DNA of 64,000 nt from Symbiodinium natans (lineage: Eukaryota > Sar > Dinophyceae > Suessiales > Symbiodiniaceae), in the NCBI GenBank assembly GCA_905221605.1, contig CAJNDS010000813.1, positions 250,001-314,000 of the forward strand. The letters are read 5' to 3'. The stretch's first letter is position 1. The number at the start of each line of letters is the position of its first letter. Positions 10,848-30,190 of the stretch are shown piece after piece. The notes beneath the pieces are model-generated. The model made no database searches and was not told the origin of the DNA. It saw only the letters and a program-made list of their open reading frames with translations. A program made the translations under genes and the position numbers.

Positions 10848-13800
10848 AGCCGATACCATCCGAGGAAAGTTCTTGCCGCCCTGCGTCGAGAGAAGCGTTG
10901 GTTGGATGCACTCCAAATCCTTGAAGAAGCAAAGGCATGCTCTGCTCAACCGGATACGGTTTGTTACAACATAGTGCTTTCCATTTTCAGAGACTTTCGA
11001 TGGTGGGCACAAGCCCTTGTCACTTTGGGACACATGGAGCAAGCTGGACCCCAGGCAAGCGTTGTCTCTTACAGTACAGTTGTCAGCGCCTGTGAAAGCT
11101 CGACGTGCTGGCAGGTGGCGGTTTCTCTGTTACAAAAGACCTGGGACCGAGGTCTAGCAGCTGACATCATACTGCTTTGTGCCGCAGCAAGCGCGTGTGG
11201 CAAGGCCTTACGTTGGGACCTTGCCTTGCATTTGTCCAATTTATCCATGGCTGAGTCAATGGGCGAGACCGGTGTCGCCCAGAACGCTTTGCCCGCTGTC
11301 AATGCTGCAATGAGCGCATTTGGCGGGCTTTGGGAGAAGGCAGTGGAGCTTTTTGCGGGACTTCAATGCTCAGGCATGCGACCTGACACCGTGTCCTATG
11401 GTGCCGCTATGCAAAATTGCGATTGTGCTTCGCAGTGGGTGCAGGCAGGTGGGCTCTGCAGCTCATGCTGCGACTTATGTGGGATGCAACGTTGCACGCG
11501 GAGAGGAGATCTACCGCTCAGGGATAGAGCAAGGGTTTCTGAGCAGGCATGCACGACAACAGAGGGGGCTCGATGTGGACGGGAAAGAAAACAGGGGGGG
11601 GGAAGAGGGAGGGAAGGGGAGGCGGGATGGGGGGCGAGGGGATAGCGCGCAGCGGTGCATCGGCATATCCGCGTATGGAAGGGGGGAGGGGGGGGAGGGG
11701 GATATCGGCGCTTCGGCGTTGTGCGTATGGAGGCCATCGGCGCATCAGTGTAAGTCGGCTTCGCCCCTCTGACCTGTGTCCTGACAGCGCAGCAGGCCAA
11801 TGCGATCCTGGCCCAGGCAGTCGGATCCATTCAGCCAAGTGCCCGAAGCCTAGTGTGCAATCCAGTCCATGTACCTATATCCTTGGCCACATTGCCTAAG
11901 CTAAGTCGGTCGACCAACTCAGGTCGTTGTCTTTGGGCTGGCAGCAAGCTGCTTTGCGAAGGGGAAAGTCTGGCAGCAGGCGCTGGAGATGCTGATCTGG
12001 TTTCTTGACAGCACACCTTGTATCACCTTGTGCATTGTGATACGGGGCCTGACTTTCCCCGCGGCACACAGCCGCACCCCGAAGGGCAAACCAATGGGCA
12101 CGGTCTTGGGTTTTGTCTGAGAGCTTCAACATATACTGATATACTACTTGAGGCAGGCCTTCTTGCTAGGACGAACACCGGGTGGCAGAGCACAGAGATG
12201 ATGTAATGCATATTGCATACTACATTTTGTGTATGTTTACATGTACGTATATATATATATATATATATCTTTACATATATATATATATATATGTATACCT
12301 ATATGTGTATTATGTATTTGTGTGTGTATTATGTATTTGAAGTTCTTTTTAATGCCAATCTAGAAGCAGAATGATCTGCAGAGCAGCGCAGAGCCCCCAA
12401 GGCATGGCCACAGCCGAAGCATCTCCAAATTTGTTTGATCAACGGTTTCCAACTACCCATCAGGCATGGCCAGGAAGCACAACAATCTGATTCCGGACTG
12501 CTACAGTGCCACTAGCATTTTGGGCGATTTTGCGACGCACATATCATCTGCTGTTTCAAGCTTCCGCTCAGACAAAGCTTGGTCAGAAGAACTGACTCGC
12601 CGAACGTCGAAAATACTAAGTACTGGATATTTTCCATACTTTCTACATAGATCTTGCCAAGAGACGGAATTCTACCTCATCCTTTATGAAGCATCGCACG
12701 GCACCAGCGCCCAAAGCTTCACCGCGAGCGCGTTTGCCCAGCCGTACGCTCTGAACTGAAGTCATGTCTGCGAAGAACCACAATACGAGCCTGCCTAACA
12801 TGAGTCCGCCGTTTTGAAAGATGGGGAAACTCATCAAGGTCGTGTTCCTCTGGTTTGAGAGAAGAGGCGCCGCTTTGCGGGGCTGTATCTCAGCAAGCAT
12901 TTGGCACAACTGTTTCCGAGCAAGTTCAAGAAGAGCTTATGCGAAGAGTGCTAAAGGTTGCAGATCTTGCAGAATGTGTTGCTATTTCGCACGAGCCGAA
13001 AGAGAGTAGTAGTTGTTAACGCTTCGCATTGGCTTCGGCCGGTGGGCTCAACGACCAACTCAGTTTGCACATTATGAGGGCTAAGGATCTAGGCTTTTCT
13101 TGCCTGCGATAAAATATAATGGCATATATTCGCCCTATTGCTTCTACCGAGTGCGCTTGGTGGGAACGGAGGTCTTGTCTTCATGTGAAAAAGTCGCTGC
13201 ATGGAGAAGGGCCATCAATCTGCTGCACGAGCAAGCCGGTCAGAGACATCCACGTCCCAATGTGTTGATGTACAGCTCGGCCATCTCTGCCTGCGAGAAG
13301 GCGCGACTTCAACATTCTTGCATAAACCATCGTAACCTGCCTCGATTAGCTGGATGGGAAACCATGGGCAAGGAGACTCCTTAAGCATGGACTCGCCCTG
13401 CCAGGCCCATCAATGGCACATGGCCCTTTGGATTTTGTCACAGATGTGGGCAGAGGGACCTCGCCCTGACGTTGTGGCTCTGAACGCAGGCCTTGCTGCC
13501 TGTGAGAAGAGCGGAAGATGGGAGCAGGCTTTTTTGCTGTGCGAGACAGGCATGGCCCAGCGCCTAAGCTTGAACACCATCAGCTACAACTCGCTCTTCA
13601 GCGCTCTCGCTGTCGGCCAGAGTTGGCAGCATGCACGGGAGCTGCATCTTCTCGATGAGATGAAGGCTGCAACGGTGGTACCTGACACTATAACATACAA
13701 TTCCCTCATCGCAGGCTGCACTCGCCGGAAAGACTGGGAGCTGATGCTGACATTGTTCTTGGAGATGCGATCATCTGAACTGCAGCCAGATTCATTCAGC

Positions 13801-14547
13801 TACGGCTCAGCCTTGTCCGTATGTGACCAGGCAGAGAACTGGCAACTAGCGATGTTGCTGCTCAAGTTGATGCAGATCGATTTGGTCCAGAGCAACGTGC
13901 TGATTTACAACTCTGCGCTTGGTGCTTGCGACGCTCCGCTGATGGTGGCAGTGTGGCTGTTTCGAGATTGAAGTGCTACTGTACGAGGTATAGGACTAGA
14001 GACTAGAGACTCTAGTAGGTTAAATGAACCAGGCTGCTGCAACATAAGATCGAGCAGGCAAAGGGCCTTGAAGACACGCACTGTGCCTTAGCAAATCTGC
14101 ACAATGTTCCTGCCTGGCTGTTGATGCCAGAAACCCCGTCACTCCAAGGCGAAGGCAGGGAAATGGAGATTGTCGCTTCACCTCCTATCACAGGTATGTG
14201 CGCAGGAACATCCAGACCAGACTTCTTTCAACAGCGTTCTGAGGGCTTGCTTGAACTCCTTGAGCTCTCCGCGTGAAACGTGGCGAGTTTGCCTCTCCGT
14301 GCTCGCCAAGATGTCTGAGCAGCTCCTTGATCCGGACCCCAAATCCTTCAGCGCCCTCTGCGAGGCAGCAGAGAAGGTGCCAGAGGTGCGGGATTGGACG
14401 GGGGACCATGTGGGACCATGCTTTTTCTTTTTTTCTTTGCAAATCGTCAGCAAGAGTTTTCACAGCGTTCCCCAGGTGAGACATCTACCAGAGTTCCTTG
14501 CAGCCTGCAGCACAGAAGCTGTGACGATTGTTCTGCGAGCCGTGTGA
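10848..14547 (+). CDS. Pentatricopeptide repeat (PPR) protein, multi-exon
   Basis: Degenerate 35-residue PPR units run through at least five exons. Exon about 10848-11440 carries LDALQILEEAKAC, PDTVCYNIVLSIF, ASVVSYSTVVSACES, LFAGLQCSGMRPDTVSYG and more. Exon 11923-12010 carries VVVFGLAASCFAKGKVWQQ. About 13150-13310 carries PNVLMYSSAISACEKA. About 13390-13945 carries four consecutive units (PDVVALNAGLAACEKSGRW, LNTISYNSLFSALAVG, PDTITYNSLIAGCTRR, PDSFSYGSALSVCDQ). Exon about 14170-14385 ends in EAAEKVPE. The last intron is clean: GTGCGG at 14386 to CCCCAG at 14475, 90 bases, phase 0. The final exon is 14476-14547 with a TGA stop. PPR arrays bind RNA, one repeat per base, usually in organelles, but I cannot see an N-terminal targeting peptide. 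At about 11441 the PPR helix continues only in another frame (see findings), so the gene may be damaged or have an unrecognised intron. Confidence 0.75.
11573..11706. repeat. G-rich polypurine tract inside a PPR intron
   Basis: Long GGGGGGAAGAGGGAGGG-type runs with a second block of GGGGGGAGGGG. The PPR reading stops before it and resumes after it, so it is intronic. The segment could form G-quadruplexes. Confidence 0.75.
12244..12330. repeat. (TA)n microsatellite with GTGTAT flank
   Basis: Two TATATA runs are split by CTTTACA, followed by GTATATGTGTATTATGTATT. The tract lies between PPR exons. Confidence 0.85.
12850..13018 (+). CDS. Helical exon of unknown family inside the PPR locus
   Basis: The frame is open from about 12853 to a TAA at 13016-13018 and reads GAVSQQAFGTTVSEQVQEEL, then MRRVLKVADLAECVAIS and a Ser-rich end. 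It is helical and not PPR-like. It lies between PPR exons at 11923-12010 and 13150. It may be a non-PPR part of the same protein, an alternative last exon, or a separate small gene. No acceptor or start can be fixed. Confidence 0.35.
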
Positions 14548-16799
14548 GCCAACCAGAGACCGCAAGGAGCTGCGGATGTCCCATCCTGCCCCCGGAAGTT
14601 TGCGAAGCCGAACTCAACATGTGTACCCGTGTGACCTGTCTTTCACACTATCTCTAACTCACGTGACCGACTCAGAGTTAAAATGGCCTGCAGAAACGGA
14701 CATCAATGTTGCGGGGTATAGTACCGGGTTCAGTCATCACTCTGTGGTGATGCGAAATCCAAAAACTGACAGTGTCACGGGCAGATATGCTGTTCGAGTC
14801 ATAGGGTGTAGAATGACTCAAACTGAAATGCTAAAATTTGGACTGATAGCTGACTCCGGTTCCCTGCATCCACCACCATCATTCCATGTCGTGAGTGTGG
14901 GACTGCGTTCGAGCCAGTCGAGCCATGAATAGCACTAGATCATCAACACAAGCTCGCGCGAAATCAAAGCTGGCTGCCACGTCCCAAAGCCCTGCTCCCT
15001 GACCTTTACTGACCTCCATCGAAGAACAGGATCGCATGTGCGCGGGCGTGTGTGATGCGAATGTTGGAGGCAACTGCAGCATTCAGCACCAAGACCAGTT
15101 GCATGATGTAGCCCGGCTATTGAGACGGTTGTCATCAAGAGGCACTGCATATAATTTGGTATATCAATTTAATATCAATAGCAGTTCAGCAGCGAAGTTA
15201 GGTCCCGCTTGGCATGACAGTAGGGACGTTCACTGATGGCCATTTACTCGAACTAGCTGGGCATGGTGATGGCACGCGATGACGATGGATAAAGCCATGC
15301 ATGAGGCCTCTTTGAACCCAACTTGCTTGCTTTTAGTCGGAACAGTCTTTCTTCAAAGCATTTCAAAGCACTAATTTGTGTGAGTGGCAGGTGATAGCAG
15401 CACTGTTCAGCATCACATCATGAGCGATGCAGATGACTTGATCATGTTCTTGACTTGCGCTGGCTGAACCTATGCAGGAAGCTCAAGCTGTCAGGTTGGG
15501 AGCTCAGTATCAATCGTTCTTAGATGTCCTTCGTTGGAGGAGCCGGACTACTTCTGACTTACTTCGCAGTATATTATGCTCCGCTGTGTCAGGGCACACC
15601 CACCCGCACAAACTCAACTTTGAAAGATCCACGAAAAGATTTGGCCCCTGGACCTTTGCCATATTTTGCCATCAATGCCACTTTGGGCTCAACCTTCAGA
15701 GTAGGGTCACGGGCCGTCAGTAGTGCCAGTAGTATTCTAATCAACGCAGTTGTAAGGTCCATGCCATTACCTTTGCGATCCCGTGAGGATACTGTGCGGG
15801 AACCGAGCAGTGCAACTGTGCAACATGTTCCGTGACCTGCGCTTGCCTGTCGGGACAGAGAGTCTAGTGCGTTTACGTTCGGTCGGCGGCTGGAGTGGTT
15901 GCTTGCATGTTTGCCTTGCAGAGCGTAGCACGTTTTGGGCAGTTCGTCAGTGTGTGATATTTGATCGGTCTTGCTGGCAAGATGCGTCCGCGAAGTCCGC
16001 GAACCCCAAGCACGCCTGAAGCTGAGTGCTTTGTGGCATCCACTGCCCATCTTCTCATGCCATCTCATCAACTCGTGATTGAGTTGGTGTTTCTACCTTG
16101 TCTTCCTCAGTTCTTAGGGATCTTAGGGGTTGTTTGGAGGCTTTGCCTGTGCCCGCAAGTGATGCTTTCCGCCCTTTGTTTCGTTCCGAGACTACAGGCC
16201 TACAGGCTCTGCCGACGTGAATACCTGAACCTGGCGTCTTTTATATTCATGCAAGGACCACGTACGGTCATCATTTGTCACACAGGCCTCGTCCTAGCGA
16301 ATCTTCGGGACGTCACGCCTGCAGTGCCCCGACTGACAGGACAGGGTTGCACAGTGCTTGTGACAATGCGCAACATAAGTACAAGACAGCAGGTCAGTCA
16401 TAAACTTAGAGGCTTCTGGGTTCAGATATTTTCAGATTTTTCAGCCATGGCATGTTGTGTCAAAGGCGTCCACAGTGAAGGCATCCCAGGCATCCAAGGC
16501 TGTAACACGTTGAAAGACGTTGAAGAGAGAAGTCGCGATTGCTAATGCGCTGCCCATCGTCACGGGTGCTCGGTGCTTAGCTTAACCGGGCCATTCACCC
16601 TGGAGTTACAGTTCTAAGGGTTCTGAAGGGTTTCTGAACACTTAACATGGTCTTGCTTCCCTGCCAGGGCCTGCAGTCCATGGCAGACCCGTGAGGCAGA
16701 AGGATGACAAATCCTCGCTGTTGCGAATGTTGAACGTCGAAAGCATGTTGTGAGTGCGCCTTCGACACCTGTCACCAAACTTAGCGGTGCCATTGATAT
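14548..16799. other. Spacer with unrecognised ORFs
   Basis: The longest + frame, 15961-16545 (194 codons), has a hydrophobic middle (QLVIELVFLPCLPQF) but no known domain. Shorter exon-like frames lie at about 15036-15236 (HDVARLLRRLSSRG) and 15478-15560 (EAQAVRLGAQYQSFLDVLR, directly after a TATGCAG acceptor-like site). None can be assigned. Confidence 0.3.
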
Positions 16800-16802
16800 G
16801 TG

Positions 16803-17045
16803 CAGGTGAGACAGCAGGAGCTCTCCCAGTGCATAGATGCTTTGTACAGGCCGGTTAGTGGGATCATGCGGGACCCAGTCCAAGCACTTGCGACTTGCGT
16901 CTTGCAGAGTCTCTTGCCATCTTGCCCACAGGCACCGCAAGGAGACGCTCCGCTTCCTCCGGCGGTCAGAAGCTTGAGGTTTGCGCAAAGCAAGGGAAGC
17001 AAACGGAACGCGAAAGCTTGGGACGTTAATTGTGGGCCTGACTGA
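16803..17045 (+). CDS. Unrecognised exon-like frame after a CAG acceptor
   Basis: Directly after GTGCAG the frame reads VRQQELSQCIDALYRPVSG, then DPVQALATCVLQSLLPSC, then a basic tail, and stops at 17045. Helical composition and the preceding splice-like site are the only evidence. An overlapping minus-strand frame is also open. Confidence 0.3.
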   Translation, partial: QVRQQELSQCIDALYRPVSGIMRDPVQALATCVLQSLLPSCPQAPQGDAPLPPAVRSLRFAQSKGSKRNAKAWDVNCGPD

Positions 17046-18587
17046 CATGCCTCGCCTGTTCTCGAAACTGAAATAGTGTCTTTGTCATGGTTTTCATGAA
17101 GGCTCATTCGTGCTCCTGAAAATAGCTGGTGAGTGTATATGCAATATATAGGGTGTCCTTTTGGAGACAAAAAGTGAAGTTATGACAAAATATGGCCTAA
17201 GCTCAGGTGGTTCTCTGAGCGGAGTAGATCAAGATCAATCAAGCATGGCCGGTGCACGTGGCTGCGTCTAACATCCACTCGGCGCGAGGCAAGACTATAC
17301 AACATTTAAGTGGTTTCTATTTCCATGTTTGTCGCCCCACGAAGTTTTAGCCACCAAGTCGGCAGGGAAAGTCTGAGGCGTGTCTGAAGTTTTCGTGCAT
17401 CCAGCTGCCAGTTTAGAGCTATGTGATTGTACCAGAGAGGACGGACAATAGATTCAATAGAGGCAGGGCAGGACTTCATCATATTCGGTCCAAGCCAATG
17501 GGGCAACATCGCCAAGGTGCGAGGATTCCCGTGATCTCAAGTTGTTGCGCGCAGCACTTGACCCACAGCCGCGGGGCGCTCGACCAATGATTCTCAATGA
17601 GTGGTCAGAAGAGTATTCCGAGTGCTGGCTCTGCTCATCTCTGCTCGTCATGTCGGGATTGTAACACTTACAAATCCTCACAGATACTCACAGCCATGCC
17701 AGTTGAAGTGTTCATAAGTATCTTTCTGCGTGACCTGCACTGTTACTTGTGAGGTGTAATACGCAACAAATGCCATGTGACAAGATTGATGAAGTGATAC
17801 AATGGTACAAAGTGTGGTTGTGTGATATTGGTGTGGTTGGCTGAGGTGTCGCCGTGATGGCCCTTCCCGGAGCCGCGCTCCGGCGCCTGGGAGAAGCCTC
17901 GCGAGATCTTAGCCATGACATTTATGTTGACAAGAACATGGAAGCTCCCCATCTCTATAGACGTGTCTCTACTCGGAGTCGCTGATGCCACTGTTTCCAT
18001 AGTCTGTGCGGATACAGACAGCAACGCATCCATGTGGCAGGTACGCGCCGTTCATCCGACGCAGAAGCTGGTTCGTGCGTGTGAGGCGAGCTTTGGGTGT
18101 GGTAAGAGGCGGGTAGTCGCATAGTCATGTGGGCTTAATATGCATGAAATTCCAATTTACTTTTGAGGGACAGCTGAAGGAATGAGACTCCACCGGACTG
18201 TGTGGCAGACAGGCTCAAGTGCAGTATATGTGCTCTAGCATGCTCTAGCCAGGCAACGCCACTCTCAGCACCAGACTATGTTTGGTCACCAGAGACCCTG
18301 GACTCTGTGGCTGCCCGAGGCGGACGCCATGTCAGATCATGTCAGGTAGGCGAACATGCAATCTGCTGTCATTGAAGTGAAGGGAACATGCACGACCCTC
18401 TTGGAAAGCCAATCGCAAGCCCTGTAGGCGAACATTGCGAACATGCGTAGCATTGAGTATTATTGTAAACGCTTGCACGCGCCGCGTCGGCAGCCGGGCC
18501 GGCCCAGAGCATGCAGTATGTGGAGATGACGCCTGGAGGCGCCCTCTCGGAGCGTGTCCGGGCGTTCCAGTCAAAAGTTGGTTGTGC

Positions 18588-18785
18588 TGGGCAGGGGGGG
18601 CGGGGGCAGGGGGCGGGCGGGCAGAAGGTGGGATTTCGTGCATGTTGAGGCCTCCCTAGGTGGGACCCTGCACGGCATCGGTTTGCTGCTGTTCCAAGCC
18701 ATGGGGGGGGGGGCCCACAGGGCGGGCGGGAGGGGGGTCACAAAATTCTGCATGGGGGGAAGGGTTGGGTTCGGGGGAAGGAGAC
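18588..18785. repeat. G-rich low-complexity tract
   Basis: Clusters of GGGGGGCGGGGGC, GGGGGGGGGGCCC and GGGGGGAAGGG occur over about 200 bp. Overlapping Gly/Arg-rich and, on the other strand, Pro-rich frames are by-products. Confidence 0.7.
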
Positions 18786-19248
18786 TGCTTGTTCCAGACG
18801 CTTCTCGGAAGGAAGCCGAGGCGAATTCAGTAGCATTGTCTCTGTAGGTTGTGAAGTTTTGTTGCACGTGCTGCTGTGAATCGCCAGGATGGCAGTGTCT
18901 GGCTGCGCCAGTCAAGTACTCGGACAGCGCAATGTGTTCCAGCATGTTCCAACATGTTCCACCCGAATTTTTCGAGAATCAGATCGGTCAGGGGACACTC
19001 AGAAGACGGGGGCCAACCAGATCCGTTGCAATGCAAGGAAGCCACACATGATACACATGCACCGTGGCTGGCGACTATGGCCCGAGCTGCCCGCTGCCTC
19101 AGAGCATCTCAGACCATGGGCACTGGGGGTCGAATTCCTTAGCTTCGCCAGTGTTCTGTTGCGCAGCTTCTGTTCGACTCATGTTTTCTTCTACTGCACT
19201 GCATTCAACGTCATTGATTGGACTACACATGCCTTTTTTCAGCAGCTC

Positions 19249-19272
19249 GTGTGTGTGTGTGTGTGTGGGTGG
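19249..19272. repeat. (GT)n microsatellite
   Basis: About ten GT units followed by GGGTGGG. Confidence 0.85.
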
Positions 19273-21379
19273 GACTTGCCAAAGTTACCATGAGATGTGA
19301 ACAGGCCATGATTTCTGCTGACTCGTCCTTGACGCCGAGGAGCCTTGAAGTGCTTAGGGGAGAGTGTGCAGACTGTTGCACGCCTTATGCTGGTGGTACG
19401 TACAATAAGGACTTGACAAGTTCGCCCCTTTCACCTCGGAGACAACAAACCCCAAAACTTCAAAACAACATATTTGTGTGCAAAAACAGACAGAGGAGGG
19501 CGCATCGAAAGCTCCCGTGAGTTGGCCGCGGCTGCGGTGGGGCCAAAGGTCTTTTGGGATTTTGGGGCTTTTGAAGGCGTTTCAGCAGCGAGGGGTGCTC
19601 TTCAAAACCTAAAGCAGAGCCCTGAGAGCCAGAGAGAAGTCCTCAACCAGCCGCATAGCGACGGTCATCCTCAACGGGTAGTTGACAAATAGACTCTATT
19701 CACGATCGTTCTCTTCTCTTGCCTTTAAGACCGCTGGCCCTGCAGCCCGTCCTATTCCCAGAGTGCACGTGGGGGCTGCGTAGCTGTCAAGCTGCCAATG
19801 CTCGCAAGCTGGCATACGCACCCCGGACCCTGAGATGCGGGCTGGGCCTGTATTCTGTCGGACACCCGAATCGTACCATATACGCTTTTAAAATGACGGT
19901 GTTGGTCCACAATGCTCCTATGTGGCGGCTGCAGGCTCTTACTAAGTTACGACAGCAAACGGTTCTTGCTGATCTGCCATGTTTGGTATGCGGCTTGCAG
20001 GGAACACGAGGATTCTTCTGTTATCTTCTGCTGCTGCTGCTGCTCACAAAGCATGGCCCTAAGGCTGATTAAGTGTTGATGTGCAAGATCATGCATGATG
20101 TGAGTGTTTGATTTTAAAGCAAAGGCCACGGAGCAGTTCAGGTGTTGTCATCACGGGCAGCTCTACTTAGCAGCGCCAACAAGCCCAAAACGTCCCTACA
20201 CGAGGCGTTGATGCCGAATAAGGGACTGGTCACCAGTCACAGACACAAGGCCGGTAGATCGATACATTGAATATACTGACAAGTGGATAATAAGATGTAA
20301 AGAGCCTGGCCTGGCAGCCATGGCGACAATCGCTACATTGGCACCGCCTGCGAATGGCCGAGAGCACCGTCTGAGCGGTAGGCTGTCCGCCATAGGCCCG
20401 TGGGCTTCAGAAAGCTTCTTGAATTGTTGCTGGATGTAGCCGTAGCCCGCCGTAGCCCCAAAACATCCCAAACCCAAGTGCTGGGCTCCAACAAGGATTA
20501 GCCAGCAGCTGCTTCCAGTGGCCCCCCCGCCCACTCGCTTCGCCAAACCAGTCCACTGTGAAGTCCACTTAACAGACTTAACATTGGCATAGTTGCATTT
20601 CAACATTTTCTAGCAATCAGCAAGTAAGCTTCCATGCCAATAATGTATCGACGTGCCGAAAACGAGCTACAATCCCCAAAGCAACAGACGAAGGTGCAGC
20701 TTTGGACGGGGCTGTGGATGCATTGACTATGACGCCTGGAAGCCACAATACTGGCAGGTCCACGCTTCAGATGTCCTTGCTGAGAATGGCTGACTTCACA
20801 GATCACAGTCCCAACAGGACAGTAGTTCAGCTGCTAACACCTGGCTTTTGTAGACATCTTGCGCGGCAGCCTGGCCGCCCGACTGAGCGTTGCAGGGTGC
20901 CGACGTTTCCAGACTTTGCCCTACCAGGTGCGCCCGACAGAAGCCTTGACCCTTGCAAATTAGTGCGATCCAGGACAAACATCAGTCCATCATAGTCCAT
21001 CGATATCAGGGGTTTGGGATGGTTTGGGCTCGAGAATTCAAGGGCTGTGCTGCTGGATTGGACACATGACAAGCCCTCGAGAGACGTTCGGTTTGGGTGG
21101 GGCTGAGAAAGCTACTGACCACCTGAAGAGCAGGAGGGTTTTTCTGGCCAGGCCAGGGCAGGCTCAGCGAGTTACTATTGACCAGATGTGACCAGCTACA
21201 GCAATATACTCAATATACAGCAATATTGAGACTTAAGATACGACGACTACATGTCTGTAGGTTGGTGTCGCCCGTATTTCTCAATGCCCCTCCGAGCCTT
21301 TGCTCCCCTTTGGATCCCAGTAGCATGCTGCACATGCTGTACTTCAAAGTAGCATCGGTACCACACCCTCTCAGAGAGC

Positions 21380-21540
21380 TTGGAGGTGCACAAACTGCCA
21401 GCGAGCTGGCAGAGCTCCGCGCGCGAGCAGAGGCGGCGCGAGCGACGCAAAGTGGAGGCTCTTCCTGGAGACAAGCCTCGCATGGTTTCAGTCAAAGGCT
21501 TCAGACCCACCCACCAGAGCCTAAGCTATAGAACAACAGA
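21380..21540 (+). CDS. Unrecognised basic helical ORF segment
   Basis: Within a long + frame (21380-22006) only the first part looks protein-like: LPASWQSSAREQRRRERRK, then PGDKPRMVSVKGF. The rest runs into a tandem repeat and is not credible coding. It may be an isolated exon of unknown family. Confidence 0.25.
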
Positions 21541-21837
21541 ATTCCCAATCTGGATTGCACAAGAGGCATGTCGGCACACCGGCGGCGGATCAGCAGTGTG
21601 GCAAGTAGCCTTGAGGGCCTGCTCCCTGACAATGAGGCCATGGGAAGCGGGACCATTTCAATGTACTTTGACTAGTCTAGTACTATTTAGGAGTCTTGTT
21701 CGCTTCATATTAATGACCCCCCCCAAAGTATGGTCACAGGCCGCGGGCTCCGTAATTAAAAGTATCTGGACCTTAGCGGTCCCAGACCGCGCGTCCCGAC
21801 GTTCAGACCTTACGTCCCCAAATCGCGCGTCCTCAAG

Positions 21838-22112
21838 ACGTGGGGGGGAAAGCAGGGGCGGGGCTGCGTTTTCCAGGCCTCCTCAAATGCATTTTGCTGG
21901 CAGGCGAGAGTTTGGGGGCGAGGGGGAGGCAGGCGGAATGCATTTTAAGAGAGGGAATGCGTTTTCCAGGGCTTCCAAAACGCACTTTGCTTGCAGGCGG
22001 GAGTGAGGCCGGAGGGGGGGGGGGGGGGGTGCGTTGTCCAGGCCTTCCAAAACGCATGAGGAGGGGGGGGGTTTGGCTTCCAGGCGGGGAAAGGCGCAAG
22101 AATGCGTTATCC
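21838..22112. repeat. Degenerate G-rich tandem repeat, about four units
   Basis: A core like TGCGTTTTCCAGGCCT followed by CCAAAACGCA(T), then a G-rich spacer with GGCAGGCG, recurs at about 21865, 21957, 22031 and 22102. Units are roughly 70-90 bp and diverged. It ends about 330 bp before the channel start codon. Confidence 0.7.
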
Positions 22113-22441
22113 TGGCCCTACCAATTATAATTGTTTTCAGCAACAAAGGAAAATGCAGCTTTTCAACCGGCTTTAGCCCGAAACGATTGTGCAATTGGGG
22201 GGGGGGGGTTATAATTACGTTCTCGGATTTGGATTGTGCAATTGCGGGGGGTTTATTAATATGAGGTCAACATTAAGAATTGAAGATGCTGCTTGTGCTT
22301 GGAGATTGACTGGACAGCAAAAGATCAGCGAAGAGAGAGAGAGGGAGCGCCAGCGCGGGGGTTTTCCCCCATGCCCCCAAGAAAGAAAGAAAGAGAAAGG
22401 GCGACTCTCACACCGCCGGGGGAACGAGTAGTAGTTTCACG

Positions 22442-29427
<6,986 letters not shown>

Positions 29428-30185
29428 ACTGAGCATAGACGGATTGTGCGCTGAATGGCTTGTTGTTGCTGGTATTCGGTTTGACTTCAGGAGTTTCATC
29501 GGATTCAATTGGGAAATCTGTTTTTCTCCGCATGGGGATGTTTTTGGAAATTCTGATGTAAACTCGGGCCTTGCTGATGAGATTTGCACGGCTGGCACCG
29601 GTGTGTCATGGTGTGTGGGCTCGAACTCATATTGTGGCCATCAATTTCCCAGGCGTCGTTGGGCCACATTATTGGACCCGCGGGTTTTGGATGTCTTCGT
29701 TTGCGCAGTTTTTTGCGCCGTTCAATGCGCTGGCTCGCCTCAGTCCCGAGCGCATGCTGTTTGAAGATGTTCGAAGATGTTCGAACAGTCGTAGAGTTGT
29801 CACGGCCTGGAAGTCGTCGTTTTTCTCTGCCGACGTACTACCCGGAGCTCCGGTGGCTCGAAGCGGTTGGCGGTGCGTTTGTTGTCAAATTTCCTAGTGA
29901 CGCAACATTGTTGGTGATGCCTGTCATGATGGCTGCACGTTTCACCGTGCTTGCCTGTGACAACGTTGCCAGGGGAAGTGACAATCTGGTACTGTTTGCA
30001 ATTTAATGCTTGATGTTACTTGCCTTGCCTTGGCCACACAGTACACTGTCCAATACGTGGACTGTCGGGGTTTATTCGCGAGGAAGTCTTGGCACTTCAG
30101 CGTGGCCCTCGGACTGTGCATGCACGCCGAGGGTCAACATAAGCCACAGGCAACAAATGCGCATGGTGCCGCAAGAATGCATAGG
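29428..30185. other. Intergenic region with overlapping ORFs, unassigned
   Basis: Three + frames between 29393 and 30006 are open at once, with Trp- and Phe-rich products. No family is visible and I cannot choose between them. Confidence 0.35.
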
Positions 30186-30190
30186 CACAT

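Larger units (their letters stand above)
17050..21375. other. Gene-poor stretch, no recognised coding region
   Basis: Short frames on both strands lack motifs. The most protein-like are a minus-strand frame at 20196-20606 (136 codons, reading GYIQQQFKKLSEAHGPMAD) and a + frame at 17915-18124. Neither is supported by splice signals or a family. Simple repeats here are listed separately. Confidence 0.35.
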
